Assembly: GCA_963798865.1 (NCBI GenBank)
Contig: CAWCVZ010000009.1
Location: 649,881 to 713,880 of the forward strand
Direction of reading: 5' to 3'
Length of the DNA: 64,000 nt
From: RBG-16-34-14 sp963798865
GTDB taxonomy: Bacteria; Bacteroidota; Ignavibacteria; Ignavibacteriales; Ignavibacteriaceae
The notes under the pieces are model-generated. The model worked only from the letters and a program-made list of their open reading frames with translations. It was not told the DNA's origin and ran no database searches. Shown piece by piece: positions 16,923 through 26,343 of this stretch (positions are counted from its first letter, which is position 1; each line of letters opens with the position of its first letter). Position numbers and translations under genes: made by a program.

Positions 16923-18002
16923 ATGAAAAATTTCTTAAAGAAAATTTATCTCTGGTTTAATGAAAGAGTAGAGCTGGAGGATTTTGTAAACTTCCTCGGA
17001 AAAAAATATGTACCCATTCATAGTCATTCGGTGTGGTATTATTTCGGAGGAGTATCATTATTCTTTTTTATTATTCAGGTTATTACAGGAATATTATTAC
17101 TTTTTTATTATAAAGCCAGTGCAGATCTTGCTTTTGAGAGTATCCAGTTCATTATGTCAAAAGTAGAATTCGGCTGGCTGATCCGTTCAATTCATGGGTG
17201 GGCGGCAAATCTATTTATCCTTTCGGTTTTCATTCATATGTTCAGCGTGCTTTTTGAAAAAGCCTACCGAAAGCCGCGTGAAATGACCTGGGTGACAGGT
17301 GTAATAATGTTCTTTATGACTTTAGGATTTGGATTCAGCGGATACCTGCTGCCCTGGAATGAACTTGCTTTTTTTGCAACTAAAGTTGGATCGGATATTG
17401 TTGGCGCCGTTCCATTAATAGGAGAGCCATTAAAAGTTTTTATGCGCGGCGGTGATGATGTAACAGGGGCTACATTATCCAGGCTTTTTGGTTTTCATGT
17501 TGCTCTTTTCCCCGGGATATTTACAATACTACTTGGAGTCCATTTAATTCTTGTTCAAAGGCAGGGGATGAGTGAGCCTCTCGAATTTGAGATTGAAAAA
17601 AAAGCAGAAAAAAAGAAGATGCCTTTCTTTCCAAACTTTATGCTGCGGGATTTATTGTTATGGCTTATAGTTCTGAACATCTTAGCTATACTTGCAGTTT
17701 TTTTCCCGGCTGAACTCGGATCAAAAGCAGATCCTTTTGCTTCCGCTCCTGCAGGCATTAAACCGGAATGGTATTTCCTCTTTATGTTTCAAACTTTGAA
17801 GTATTTCCCAGGTCATATATGGTTTATTGAAGGGGAGGTTTTTGGAATTTTATTGTTTGGCATTGCCGGAATTTTATGGCTCCTGGTTCCTTTCTGGGAT
17901 GTAAAAAGCACAAAGGGTAAACGAAACCGAATAATTAATTATTTAGGAATTCTTGCTGTAATATATATTATTGTCTTAACAATACTTGGATGGGCATCAT
18001 GA
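16923..18002 (+). CDS. cytochrome b (b6 plus subunit IV fused) of a Rieske/cyt b complex
   Basis: 359-residue membrane protein with the four-helix haem core and the C-terminal extension of subunit IV. Haem-ligand His pairs sit in RSIHGWAANLF / VFIHMFSVLF and GFHVALFPGIF / LGVHLILVQ. The quinol-site motif is PEWY (GIKPEWYFLFMFQTLK). The N-terminal HSHSVWYYFGG resembles b6 proteins. With the Rieske protein it forms the energy-conserving quinol:cytochrome core. Its TGA overlaps the ATG of the next gene (ATGA), implying translational coupling to the 11-haem cytochrome. Confidence 0.95.
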   Translation: MKNFLKKIYLWFNERVELEDFVNFLGKKYVPIHSHSVWYYFGGVSLFFFIIQVITGILLLFYYKASADLAFESIQFIMSKVEFGWLIRSIHGWAANLFILSVFIHMFSVLFEKAYRKPREMTWVTGVIMFFMTLGFGFSGYLLPWNELAFFATKVGSDIVGAVPLIGEPLKVFMRGGDDVTGATLSRLFGFHVALFPGIFTILLGVHLILVQRQGMSEPLEFEIEKKAEKKKMPFFPNFMLRDLLLWLIVLNILAILAVFFPAELGSKADPFASAPAGIKPEWYFLFMFQTLKYFPGHIWFIEGEVFGILLFGIAGILWLLVPFWDVKSTKGKRNRIINYLGILAVIYIIVLTILGWAS

Positions 18003-19453
18003 AAAAAGCCGCAGCAGTACTTGTATTAATATATAGCATTTCTCTTTCCGGTTATACTCCTGTAGATAATGATGAGTGCTTTAACTGTCATGAGGCTTTA
18101 GGTGATAAGCCTTCTCAACTATATAAAAACGATATTCATTATAAGAACGGAATTTCCTGTACCGGTTGTCATGGTGGTAATAATAAATCTGATGATATGG
18201 ATATAGCCATGAGTAAAAATACAGGATTCCTTGGCGTACCGAAAGGAGATGATATTTCCGAGAGATGTTCCACCTGTCATTCTGATTCTGTATTTATGAA
18301 AAAGTACAATATCCATCTTCCTGTCAATCAAATGAGCCTGCTTAAGAATAGCGTACATGGAAAATTGGCCTTAAATGGTAAAGAACGGATTGTACAATGT
18401 ATAACTTGTCATAATGCTCATGGTATTGTTTCGGTTAAGGACCATTCTTCTCCTGTATATCCTTTAAATGTTCCTGGTACCTGTGCTAAATGCCATAGTA
18501 ATACATTATTTATGCGGACTTATAATCCATCCTTGCCTGTAGATCAGCTTGATAAATACAGAACAAGTATTCATGGATTAAGAAATGCAAGGGGAGATTC
18601 AAAAACCGCAGAATGCGCTAATTGCCATGGATATCATGATATACTTTCTGTTAAAGATGCTAATTCAGAAGTTTATCCTATTAACCTGCCTCATACCTGT
18701 GCAAAGTGTCATAGTAATGCCGATTACATGAAAGAATATAAAATTCCAATTCAGCAGTTTGAAAAATTTTCCAATAGTGTTCACGGTATTGCTCTTTTAG
18801 AAAAGGGTGATCTGAACGCGCCTTCGTGTAACAACTGTCATGGTAATCATGGGGCAGTGCCTCCGGGAGTTGAATCTATTTCAAAAGTTTGCGGTACCTG
18901 TCATGTTCTAAATGCCGATCTGTTTTCTTCAAGCCCGCATAAAAAAGCTTTTGATGAACACAATTATCCCGAATGTGAAACTTGCCACGGTAATCATCTG
19001 ATAATAACTGCAACCAACAAACTGCTTGGTGTAACTAAAGAAGCTATTTGCAGCAAATGCCATAACGAGAATGAAAATGTAAAAGGTTATTTGGTTGCAA
19101 AAGAGATGCGTAAGTTAATGGATAGCCTGGATCAATCAGAAAAGATTGCTTCGAATTTGATTAATGATGCTGAACAAAAAGGAATGGAAATTTCTGAGGC
19201 TAAATTCAAGCTAAGGGATGCTCACCAGGCAAAACTCCAGGCCCGTACAATGGTTCACTCTTTTAATGAAGAAAAATTCAAGGAAATTATTGATGGTAAA
19301 GGTCTGAACACTACGAATGAAGTTATTGCCGAAGCAAGGAATGCAATTGATGAATTTTATTTCAGAAGGATAGGTTTGGTTGTTTCTGTTTTAATAATCA
19401 GCTTTTTAGCTGTTATGCTTTTTCTTTACATAAGGCGTATAGAAAGAAAATAA
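17999..19453 (+). CDS. 11-haem membrane-anchored cytochrome c, likely electron acceptor of the Rieske/cyt b complex
   Basis: About 484 residues from the overlapping ATG at 17999; an in-frame ATG at 17990 is also possible. Signal peptide (AAAVLVLIYSISLSGYT), 11 CXXCH motifs from CFNCH to CSKCH with repeated VHG and CHGxH modules, then a helical charged region (residues about 360-450) and a C-terminal membrane helix (VVSVLIISFLAVMLFLYI) with a basic tail. Coupling to cytochrome b by a 4-bp overlap suggests that it replaces cytochrome c1. Multihaem partners of Rieske/cyt b complexes are known in delta-proteobacteria-like respirers; the assignment here is inference from gene order. Confidence 0.85.
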   Translation: MKKAAAVLVLIYSISLSGYTPVDNDECFNCHEALGDKPSQLYKNDIHYKNGISCTGCHGGNNKSDDMDIAMSKNTGFLGVPKGDDISERCSTCHSDSVFMKKYNIHLPVNQMSLLKNSVHGKLALNGKERIVQCITCHNAHGIVSVKDHSSPVYPLNVPGTCAKCHSNTLFMRTYNPSLPVDQLDKYRTSIHGLRNARGDSKTAECANCHGYHDILSVKDANSEVYPINLPHTCAKCHSNADYMKEYKIPIQQFEKFSNSVHGIALLEKGDLNAPSCNNCHGNHGAVPPGVESISKVCGTCHVLNADLFSSSPHKKAFDEHNYPECETCHGNHLIITATNKLLGVTKEAICSKCHNENENVKGYLVAKEMRKLMDSLDQSEKIASNLINDAEQKGMEISEAKFKLRDAHQAKLQARTMVHSFNEEKFKEIIDGKGLNTTNEVIAEARNAIDEFYFRRIGLVVSVLIISFLAVMLFLYIRRIERK

Positions 19454-19490
19454 CCAGTGAGAAAAGTAATCTTAGTTTTGAGGAGGTAAA

Positions 19491-21131
19491 ATGAAAACTC
19501 TCTCTGAAGACAGCGGCACTAATGAAATAATTAATTATTTGAATAAGCTTGAAAAAAGAATTTCAAAATTAGAAAATCGTTCACAAATTTTCGGAAGTGA
19601 AGAACCTACTGCTGAACCTACGGAGTTGAAAACTTCTGATGAAACTCCTGTAAAAGAAAGAAACGAAGATCAATTAGAATTCAGAATCGGGCAGTTTTGG
19701 CTGGCTAAGATTGGAATAATTGTTTTAATAATAGGGTTTGCATTTTTTTTAACATTACCTCATGAGAACTTCACACCCGGTATACCAAGCCTTTTAGGTT
19801 TTATATTTGCAGGTGGTTTGGCTCTGCTTTCACGTTACTGGAAAAATAACTTTCCTTACATCTGTTCTTATTTAACAGGGGGAGCTTTCGTATTATTATA
19901 TTTTGCAACACTCCGTCTATATTTCTTTAGTTTAAATCCGATTTTCAAAAATATAGTTATAGAGATAATCCTCCTTTTATTAGTCTCTGTAATTACATTT
20001 GTCTATTCTGTTAAAAAACGTTCGATTTATTTTTCTGCCCTGGCACTGACCTTAGCATTCGCTTCAGCAATTGTTAGTGATAATTCTTTCTTTGTCTTTT
20101 TAACAATAGTATTTCTTTCAGCATTAGTTGTTTATCTGAATATTAAATTTCAATGGCAGAACCTGGTTATTTTTGGTATTGTATTAGCTTTCTTTACACA
20201 TTTATTATGGTTTTTTAATAATCCTGTTCTTGGTAAAACTTTTCTATTAGTAACTTCTCAGGGAATAAATTCTCTCTTCCTTTTATTGTATGCTTCAATA
20301 TTTTTATTTGGAAATTATATTGCGGCAAAACCATCAGAGGACTATAACACAATTATCAGTAATACATTAATAATTGTTTTTTCATATGGTCTGTTCCTTT
20401 TAATAACTCTAATTCAATCTCCACCTGCAATTGGTTTTTATCATCTTATTGCTTCAATAGTTTTCTTAATTTTCTCCGTTTTGTACTGGACTAAATTTAA
20501 AAGCAAATACTCAACATTTGTTTTAGCAATGACTGGTTATCTTGCACTTAGTGTTGCTATAATTATTCAATTTGAAGTGCCTAATTTTTTTATCTGGCTT
20601 TGCTGGCAAAGCCTGTTAGTGCTTTCAACTGCGGTTTGGTTCAGATCCAGGTTTATTGTTACCGCTAATTTTGTAATCTATTTTCTGATAATAGTAGCAT
20701 ACCTTGCTTATGAAGGGAAAATTAATACAGTAAGTATTAGCTATGGTGTTGTAGCATTGTTAAGCGCAAGAATTCTAAATTGGAAAAAAGATAAACTGGA
20801 ACTTAGAACAGAGTACATGAGGAACTCATATCTTTTTATTGCACTGCTGATAATTCCTTATGCATTATATAATGTACTGCCGTCTGGTTTTGTTGGTTTA
20901 TCATGGCTGGCCGTTGCAATTATTTATTATGCTTTAAGCGTTATTCTTAAAAACAAAAAGTACCGGTGGATGGCACTACTTACCTTATTGCTTACAGTTT
21001 TTTATGTATTGATACTTGGTATCAGCAGTTCGAGTTCGGCTCTGAAAATAATATCTTTTTTAATTCTGGGGATAGTATTAATTTTACTATCGATAATATA
21101 TGCAAGAAATAAACTAAAGGCAGAGAAATAG
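19491..21131 (+). CDS. DUF2339 polytopic membrane protein
   Basis: 546 residues. An N-terminal coiled coil and acidic linker (about 1-60) is followed by EFRIGQFWLAKIGIIVLIIGFAFFL, the typical opening of DUF2339 proteins, and then about 15 further hydrophobic helices to the C-terminus. The function of the family is unknown. The ribosome site is a strong GAGGAGG at 19481-19487. It follows the cytochrome operon by 37 bp on the same strand and might be co-transcribed, but there is no content link to respiration. Confidence 0.75.
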   Translation: MKTLSEDSGTNEIINYLNKLEKRISKLENRSQIFGSEEPTAEPTELKTSDETPVKERNEDQLEFRIGQFWLAKIGIIVLIIGFAFFLTLPHENFTPGIPSLLGFIFAGGLALLSRYWKNNFPYICSYLTGGAFVLLYFATLRLYFFSLNPIFKNIVIEIILLLLVSVITFVYSVKKRSIYFSALALTLAFASAIVSDNSFFVFLTIVFLSALVVYLNIKFQWQNLVIFGIVLAFFTHLLWFFNNPVLGKTFLLVTSQGINSLFLLLYASIFLFGNYIAAKPSEDYNTIISNTLIIVFSYGLFLLITLIQSPPAIGFYHLIASIVFLIFSVLYWTKFKSKYSTFVLAMTGYLALSVAIIIQFEVPNFFIWLCWQSLLVLSTAVWFRSRFIVTANFVIYFLIIVAYLAYEGKINTVSISYGVVALLSARILNWKKDKLELRTEYMRNSYLFIALLIIPYALYNVLPSGFVGLSWLAVAIIYYALSVILKNKKYRWMALLTLLLTVFYVLILGISSSSSALKIISFLILGIVLILLSIIYARNKLKAEK

Positions 21132-21238
21132 TGGAATGGAATGTTGGTTCTCTAAAAAAACAAATTCTTAACCATTCGGATAAATAAAAATAAATTAATA
21201 AAGCTATACAAATGATAGCTCAGGAGTAAAAAGAATAA

Positions 21239-23519
21239 ATGAAAAAATATCTGGAAGAAGCACTTGAATACCATAGCATGGGTCGAAAAGGAAAGATAGA
21301 AGTTGTTGCTACAAAACCATGCTTAACCTCACGCGATTTATCACTGGCTTACACACCGGGAGTCGCAGAACCTTGCAGGATGATTGAAAAAAATGAAGAT
21401 GATGTTTACAAATATACAGCTAAGGGAAACCTTGTTGCTGTAGTTTCAAATGGAACTGCTGTTTTAGGATTGGGAGATATTGGTCCCTTAGCAGGCAAAC
21501 CCGTTATGGAAGGAAAAGGAATCCTCTTTAAAAGATTTGCGGATATTGATGTATTTGATATCGAAGTTAAAAGTAAAGATCCGAAGGAAGTTATTAAAGT
21601 TGTTCAGCTTTTAGAACCTACTTTTGGCGGAATAAACCTTGAAGATATTAAGGCACCGGAATGCTTTGAGATAGAAGAGACTTTAAAAGAAACAATGAAC
21701 ATTCCTGTTTTCCATGATGACCAGCACGGAACTGCGATAATTTCCTGTGCCGCTTTAATTAATGCAGTTGAAGTTGCCGGTAAAAAACTTTCCGAAATTA
21801 AAATTGTTGTAAACGGTGCAGGTGCTTCGGCAATATCCTGCAGTAAAATGTATATAGCTGCCGGTGTAAAAAGAGAAAATACTAGTTATGTTTGATTCAA
21901 AAGGCTGCCTTACTAAAGACAGAACAGATCTAAACAAATATAAAATGGAATTTGCTACCGATAAGAAATACAGCTCTCTGCTTGAAGCATTTAAAGGCGC
22001 AGATGTTTTTGTTGGTTTATCAAAGGGTGGTGTAGTTTCAAAAGATATGATAAAAGTTATGGCAGATGACCCGATTGTATTTGCAATGGCTAATCCCGAT
22101 CCTGAAATAACATATGAAGATGCAATTTCTGTAAGAACAGATTTAATTATGGCAACAGGAAGAAGCGATTATCCAAACCAGGTTAATAATGTTTTAGGCT
22201 TCCCGTTCATATTCCGCGGCGCATTGGATGTAAGAGCAACTTCAATAAATGAACAAATGAAAATGGCAGCAGTAAAAGCTCTTGCTTCACTTGCAAAAGA
22301 AAAAGTTCCTGAAATAGTTGTAGGTGCATACGGTGGAAAAGATTTTTCTTTCGGCAGAGAATATATAATTCCAAAACCTTTTGACCCGCGTGTATTATGG
22401 TATGTAGCTCCCGCAGTTGCAAAAGCTGCAATTGATTCAGGAGTTGCAAAACTAAAGATTGCAGATTGGAATGTTTATAAGGAAGAATTAAAAGAGCGTC
22501 TCGGTCTTTCAAAAGAAGTTGTTAGAATTATGATTCATAAAGCTCAGAAGAACCCGAAGCGTGTTGTATTCCCTGAAGGTGAAGAGGAAAAAATAATCAG
22601 AGCAGCCCATGTTATACGAAACGAAAATATAGCATACCCGATTCTTCTTGGAAATGAATCTAATATAAAAAAGATGGTAAAATCACTTGGATATGATCAA
22701 TCTGAATTTATTATTAAGGATCCGTTGAAGAGCGAAGAAGCGGTTCATTATGCAATTGAGTTTTATAAAAAACGCCAGAGAAAAGGCGTTACTCTCAGCA
22801 GAGCAAAAAGATCAATGAAAGAGCCAATTTATTATGGTTGTATGATGGTCAAAAACGGAGATGCAGATACACTTATCAGCGGACTTACAACTCACTATCC
22901 AACTACAATAAGACCGGCTCTTGAATGCATCGGTGTTAAAGAAGGATTTAAAGTAGTATCGGGATTATACATTGTGGTAACTAAAAAAGATGTTTATTTC
23001 TTTGCAGATGCTACTGTGAATGTTAATCCAAAAGCAGAAGAGCTTGCAGAGATAGCAATTTCTGCTGCGGATACTGTTAAGGAATTTGATGTTATTCCAA
23101 AAGTCGCAATGCTTTCATTCAGCAATTTTGGAAGTGCAAAATATCCTGAATCTGTAAAAGTTAGTGAAGCAGTTAAAATAGTTAAAAGATTAAGACCTGA
23201 TTTAATTGTTGATGGTGAAATGCAGGCTGATACTGCAATCGTTCCTGACATTGTTGAAAAAGAATATCCTTTCTGTGATATTAAAGGTGGGGCAAATGTC
23301 CTTGTATTTCCGGATTTAAATTCCGGCAACATTGCGTATAAGCTTATGGCAAGAATAGGACAGGCAACCGTTATCGGTCCAGTTTTAATGGGAATGCAGA
23401 AACCTGTTCATGTTCTTCAGCGCGGAGCTACTGTTGATGATATAATTAATATGACTGCAATTGCAGTTGTTGAAGCAAATAAAAAACTGAGTTCAGCTAA
23501 AGAAGTTGTAGGAGTATAA
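21239..23519 (+). pseudogene. maeB: NADP-dependent malic enzyme with phosphotransacetylase-like C-terminus (MaeB type), one frameshift
   Basis: The two open frames join into a protein of about 759 residues, the usual length of MaeB. Segment 1 carries SLAYTPGVAEPC, VSNGTAVLGLGDIGP, VFHDDQHGTAI and the NAD(P) site VVNGAGASAISC. Segment 2 resumes at MFDSKGCLTKDR, then FAMANPDPE, FGREYIIPKPFDPR and, from about residue 430, a phosphate-acetyltransferase-like domain (RVVFPEGEEEKIIRAA, IGPVLMGMQKPVHVLQRGA). It decarboxylates malate to pyruvate with NADP reduction. The shift near 21888 equals one extra T before ATGTTTGAT; the whole span is 3n+1. For such a central enzyme, a sequencing error is at least as likely as decay. 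Confidence 0.88.
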
Positions 23520-23563
23520 ATTATCATTTAGAATTTGTTGAACCAGATTTGTATAATAAAGTT

Positions 23564-23590
23564 CGCCCCGGTTTTTCGGGGCGTTTTTTT
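23564..23590 (+). terminator. Rho-independent terminator after malic enzyme
   Basis: CGCCCCG (23564-23570), loop GTTTTT, CGGGGCG (23577-23583), then a run of seven T. A classic intrinsic terminator 45 bp after the malic enzyme stop codon. Confidence 0.92.
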
Positions 23591-23768
23591 ATCTGTTAGA
23601 TGCTGGATTTTTCGAGTGATGCCTTTGGCAAAGTCCGGCATTAATTCAACTCTTTCATCCACTTTTGTGCAAAAGTTCTTAAAGAGTTATTCTTTTGTGA
23701 AACTATTGTTACAACTCAGTTCTATTTTATCACTTGTAATAAAAATCAATTAAAAGGAGTTTTAAAAA

Positions 23769-24297
23769 ATGAAGTACTTAAAAATTTTTCCGGCTTTGTT
23801 TATCGCGTTACTTTTTTTCAGTTCTTTATCATTTGCACAGGATAAAATGAATGATAATAAGAATGATAAAATGATGCATTACATATGGATAAAAAAATGA
23901 GCACGATAATATGATGATGAAAATTGATAAGGATATGAATGGGGTTGCAATTGAAGGCTATGATCCTGTAGCATATTTTACTGATGGAAAACCTGTTATG
24001 GGTAAAGCAGAATATTCTTACAAATGGAGTGATGCTCAATGGAACTTTGCAAATGAAAAACATCTTGAAATGTTCAAAGAAAACCCTGATAAATATGCCC
24101 CTCAATACGGAGGCTTTTGTTCATTTGCAATTACAGAAGATACCTGCGGACATACCGATCCAACTGCCTGGAAAATAGTTGATGGAAAACTTTATCTTAC
24201 AACAAATAAAGAAGTTGAAAAGATGTGGGAGAAAGATGAAATGGGAAATATTAAAAAAGGAAATGAAAACTGGATGATGATGAATAATGAAAAATAG
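23769..24297 (+). pseudogene. periplasmic YHS-domain protein, one frameshift in an A7 run
   Basis: ATG 23769 (AAAGGAG upstream) gives a signal peptide (KIFPALFIALLFFSSLSFAQ) and a Met/Asp/Asn-rich linker. The frame breaks at seven consecutive A (23891-23897); with six A the reading continues KNEHDNMMMKIDKDMNGVAI into the YHS domain: EGYDPVAYFTDGKPVMG, KWSDAQWNFANEKHLEMF and PQYGGFCSFAIT. YHS domains are small, often metal-linked modules in copper and redox proteins. The Met/His-rich linker and MWEKDEM tail suggest metal binding (inference). The span is 3n+1, consistent with one extra A. Confidence 0.8.
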
Positions 24298-24368
24298 TTA
24301 TTAATAAACCAACCTGGTTAAAAATTACTTCGCTCGTTTCTCCTTACTAATGACATTAAACTTATTTG

Positions 24369-24435
24369 GTCATTAGTAGGGGAGCAATCATTTAAAATTC
24401 AAAGTAGTAGATTGCATCGGTCTAATCGCAATGAC
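24369..24435. repeat. GTCATT...AATGAC intergenic repeat
   Basis: Begins GTCATTAGTAGGGGAGCAATC and ends GATTGCATCGG...CGCAATGAC, the two halves being partly complementary (GCAATC/GATTGC, GTCATT/AATGAC). It resembles the dispersed GTCATTGCGAG repeat seen in many genomes. A second inverted arm TACTAATGA lies just upstream (about 24346). Confidence 0.5.
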
Positions 24436-24584
24436 ATTATTTGTAATTCGCCTGATAAAATAAATTCAAGGTTTTTTTAATTAGCAAATACCCTTAAAAA
24501 ACTGTATCTTAAAATAAGTTCATTGATAGTTTGTGTGCTTTCATTTTAATGACTTTGTAATAATTAAAAGGAAGGAGTTTAGTG

Positions 24585-24827
24585 ATGAATATTCATATAG
24601 GTAATCTTTCGCCCGATACAACAGAAGAAGAACTTTTAGAACTCTTCTCCAGATATGGTAAAGTTAAAAGTGTTAATATAATTAAGTATCCAAGCAGCCT
24701 TTCAAAAGGTTATGGATTTATTGATATGCCTGCTAATCTTGAGGCAAAAGAAGCCATTCAGAATCTAAAAACCACTGATGTTAAAGGTAAAATTATTTCG
24801 GTGGGCGAGGCACGTTCCAGGAATTAA
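24585..24827 (+). CDS. small RRM-type RNA-binding protein
   Basis: 80-residue single RNA-recognition motif: RNP2 IHIGNLSPD at the start and RNP1 KGYGFIDM in the middle, with alpha helices TTEEELLELF and EAKEAIQNL. Members of this class in bacteria bind single-stranded RNA and are often cold- or stress-induced. An AAGGAG site (24572-24577) is 7 bases before the ATG at 24585, which decides the start over an in-frame GTG at 24582. Transcription ends at the terminator 24901-24930. Confidence 0.93.
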   Translation: MNIHIGNLSPDTTEEELLELFSRYGKVKSVNIIKYPSSLSKGYGFIDMPANLEAKEAIQNLKTTDVKGKIISVGEARSRN

Positions 24828-24900
24828 AAGAAATGTAATTTCCTTTTGATTTGAATTAAGTAAAATTTGAATACCGCATCAAACCCGGTATAGCAATAAT

Positions 24901-24930
24901 AAGAAAGCCCGATACAAATCGGGCTTTCTT
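24901..24930. terminator. bidirectional terminator between RRM gene and cytochrome operon
   Basis: Perfect 13-bp arms AAGAAAGCCCGAT (24901-24913) and ATCGGGCTTTCTT (24918-24930) around ACAA. The A and T tracts at the two ends allow termination from both sides, serving the RRM gene (+) and the multihaem operon (-). Confidence 0.9.
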
Positions 24931-24958
24931 GTTTTAAAGATATTGTAAACTGATTACC

Positions 24959-26152
24959 CTAAGGCTTTCTAAGTTCCTTAACAGAAGATATTAGTAGTTC
25001 CAGAGTGTATCGAGTATTGTGAGCACCTTTACTCAGATCATGCTCGACAAATAGAAAATTGAATAACGCTCCGGCACGTGAAGCAGGAACTATAACCAAT
25101 GGACTGTTTGAATCAGCATTAGGTGTAATCTCCGTACCTGAAATTACAATCCAGGGTTTCGGTGTTCCAACCATCCACTTTCCTGTAACTGCTGTATCGA
25201 GAAGCATTGTTTCCAGTGTATCAAGATATGCTACGACGGCAGAATGTGTTCCAATACCACCGGTAAGAAAAGAAGAAGAGCCGATATAATCAACAGAAAA
25301 TCCTGCTGAAATATGACAGCCAGCGGTAGTGCAGCCGTTCAATAAATAATTATCTTCTCCGTGCGGTCCTTCGTAATGAATATTCATTGTATGTCCACCA
25401 GCAATTCCAGCACCGGCTGTAGCATCAGCCATATGGCACATTATGCAGCCTTGTTCTTTAATAACAGCATTATCTGTATGATTAGAATTTCCGCTATAGG
25501 TAAAGTCTGTAAATTTGAATCCACCTGTTCCCATTATCATCTGACTCTGAACGCCATAATGAGGATACCATCGGTTATTTGAAATTTTAAGAGTATCAGA
25601 AGTTGTATTCTTTGTCGGATTCGGAACAGGACTTATGGTTCGTGGTTTATGGCATTGAGCACAAAGATTACCTTTTCCATAATCGAATGTGCCTATCCCG
25701 TTACCTGCAACGGTTTCATTAAGCATGACAGGATCAGTTATGCGAAGTGAAAAGTTTCCGCGTGCGTGAGGCGAATGACATGCAAAACATCCGGGTGGGG
25801 AAGCATTGACATGAGTAGTAACATTTTTTCCGAGTGCAACTTCAATGAATCCTTCGGTTGTATGACAACCTGCACACTGGTCAGTGTTACGTTCAAAGTC
25901 TCCGCCAAAAGCATGCTTTGAAAGCTCCCATTGATATTTTCTTGCTTCGAGGTAATAGGTTGTATCCTGATCGGGATTGTGGCAATCGCCGCAATTAATG
26001 CTGTCAGCAAACCCTTCCAATTGACCAACAGTCGTTCCACCATTATCTCCCTTATCGCCCTTTGGACCTGCAGGACCTTCACATCCTCCTATGAGAATTG
26101 TTAACATCATTAATCCTGCAAGAACCACAAAAGGGAAAAATATTTTCTTCAT
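24959..26152 (-). CDS. multihaem cytochrome c lipoprotein with collagen-like linker
   Basis: 397 residues from ATG 26152 (GGGAG 8-12 bases upstream; an ATG at 26167 overlaps the ribosome site and is less likely). A lipoprotein signal ends at LTILIGGC. It is followed directly by Gly-X-Y repeats (GPAGPKGDKGDNG), then haem sites CGDCH, CAGCH, CFACH, CAQCH, CIMCH and one CX4CH (CTTAGCH). The C-terminal 100 residues lack haem sites. The lipid anchor and rigid linker suggest a haem domain held off a membrane, possibly outward-facing on the outer membrane. It is the last gene of a minus-strand cytochrome/porin cluster; the previous gene is 190 bp away. Confidence 0.85.
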   Translation of the reverse strand: MKKIFFPFVVLAGLMMLTILIGGCEGPAGPKGDKGDNGGTTVGQLEGFADSINCGDCHNPDQDTTYYLEARKYQWELSKHAFGGDFERNTDQCAGCHTTEGFIEVALGKNVTTHVNASPPGCFACHSPHARGNFSLRITDPVMLNETVAGNGIGTFDYGKGNLCAQCHKPRTISPVPNPTKNTTSDTLKISNNRWYPHYGVQSQMIMGTGGFKFTDFTYSGNSNHTDNAVIKEQGCIMCHMADATAGAGIAGGHTMNIHYEGPHGEDNYLLNGCTTAGCHISAGFSVDYIGSSSFLTGGIGTHSAVVAYLDTLETMLLDTAVTGKWMVGTPKPWIVISGTEITPNADSNSPLVIVPASRAGALFNFLFVEHDLSKGAHNTRYTLELLISSVKELRKP

Positions 26153-26343
26153 ATTATTATCTCCCATTCTGAATTTGTTTAGATCTTGATTTGAAATGCA
26201 TTTGTTTAATCTTTTCTTTAAATATTCATCTTTATCTGTTTAGATAACCATAAATCTTTTTTAGGAACAGTTTTTATCTCATCAACGGAAAGAAAAAATT
26301 GCTGTAAAGATTTAAAAAATAAAGAGCAAAATTAAACTATCTC

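Noticed and set aside
9900..19100. Regularly spaced TGTCAT/TGCCAT sequences resembling a repeat array
   Set aside because: These are the Cys-His codons of CXXCH haem sites with irregular spacing, not CRISPR or a DNA repeat.
23535..23753. 72-codon plus-strand open frame after malic enzyme
   Set aside because: It runs straight through a perfect intrinsic terminator (23564-23590) and the composition is not protein-like.
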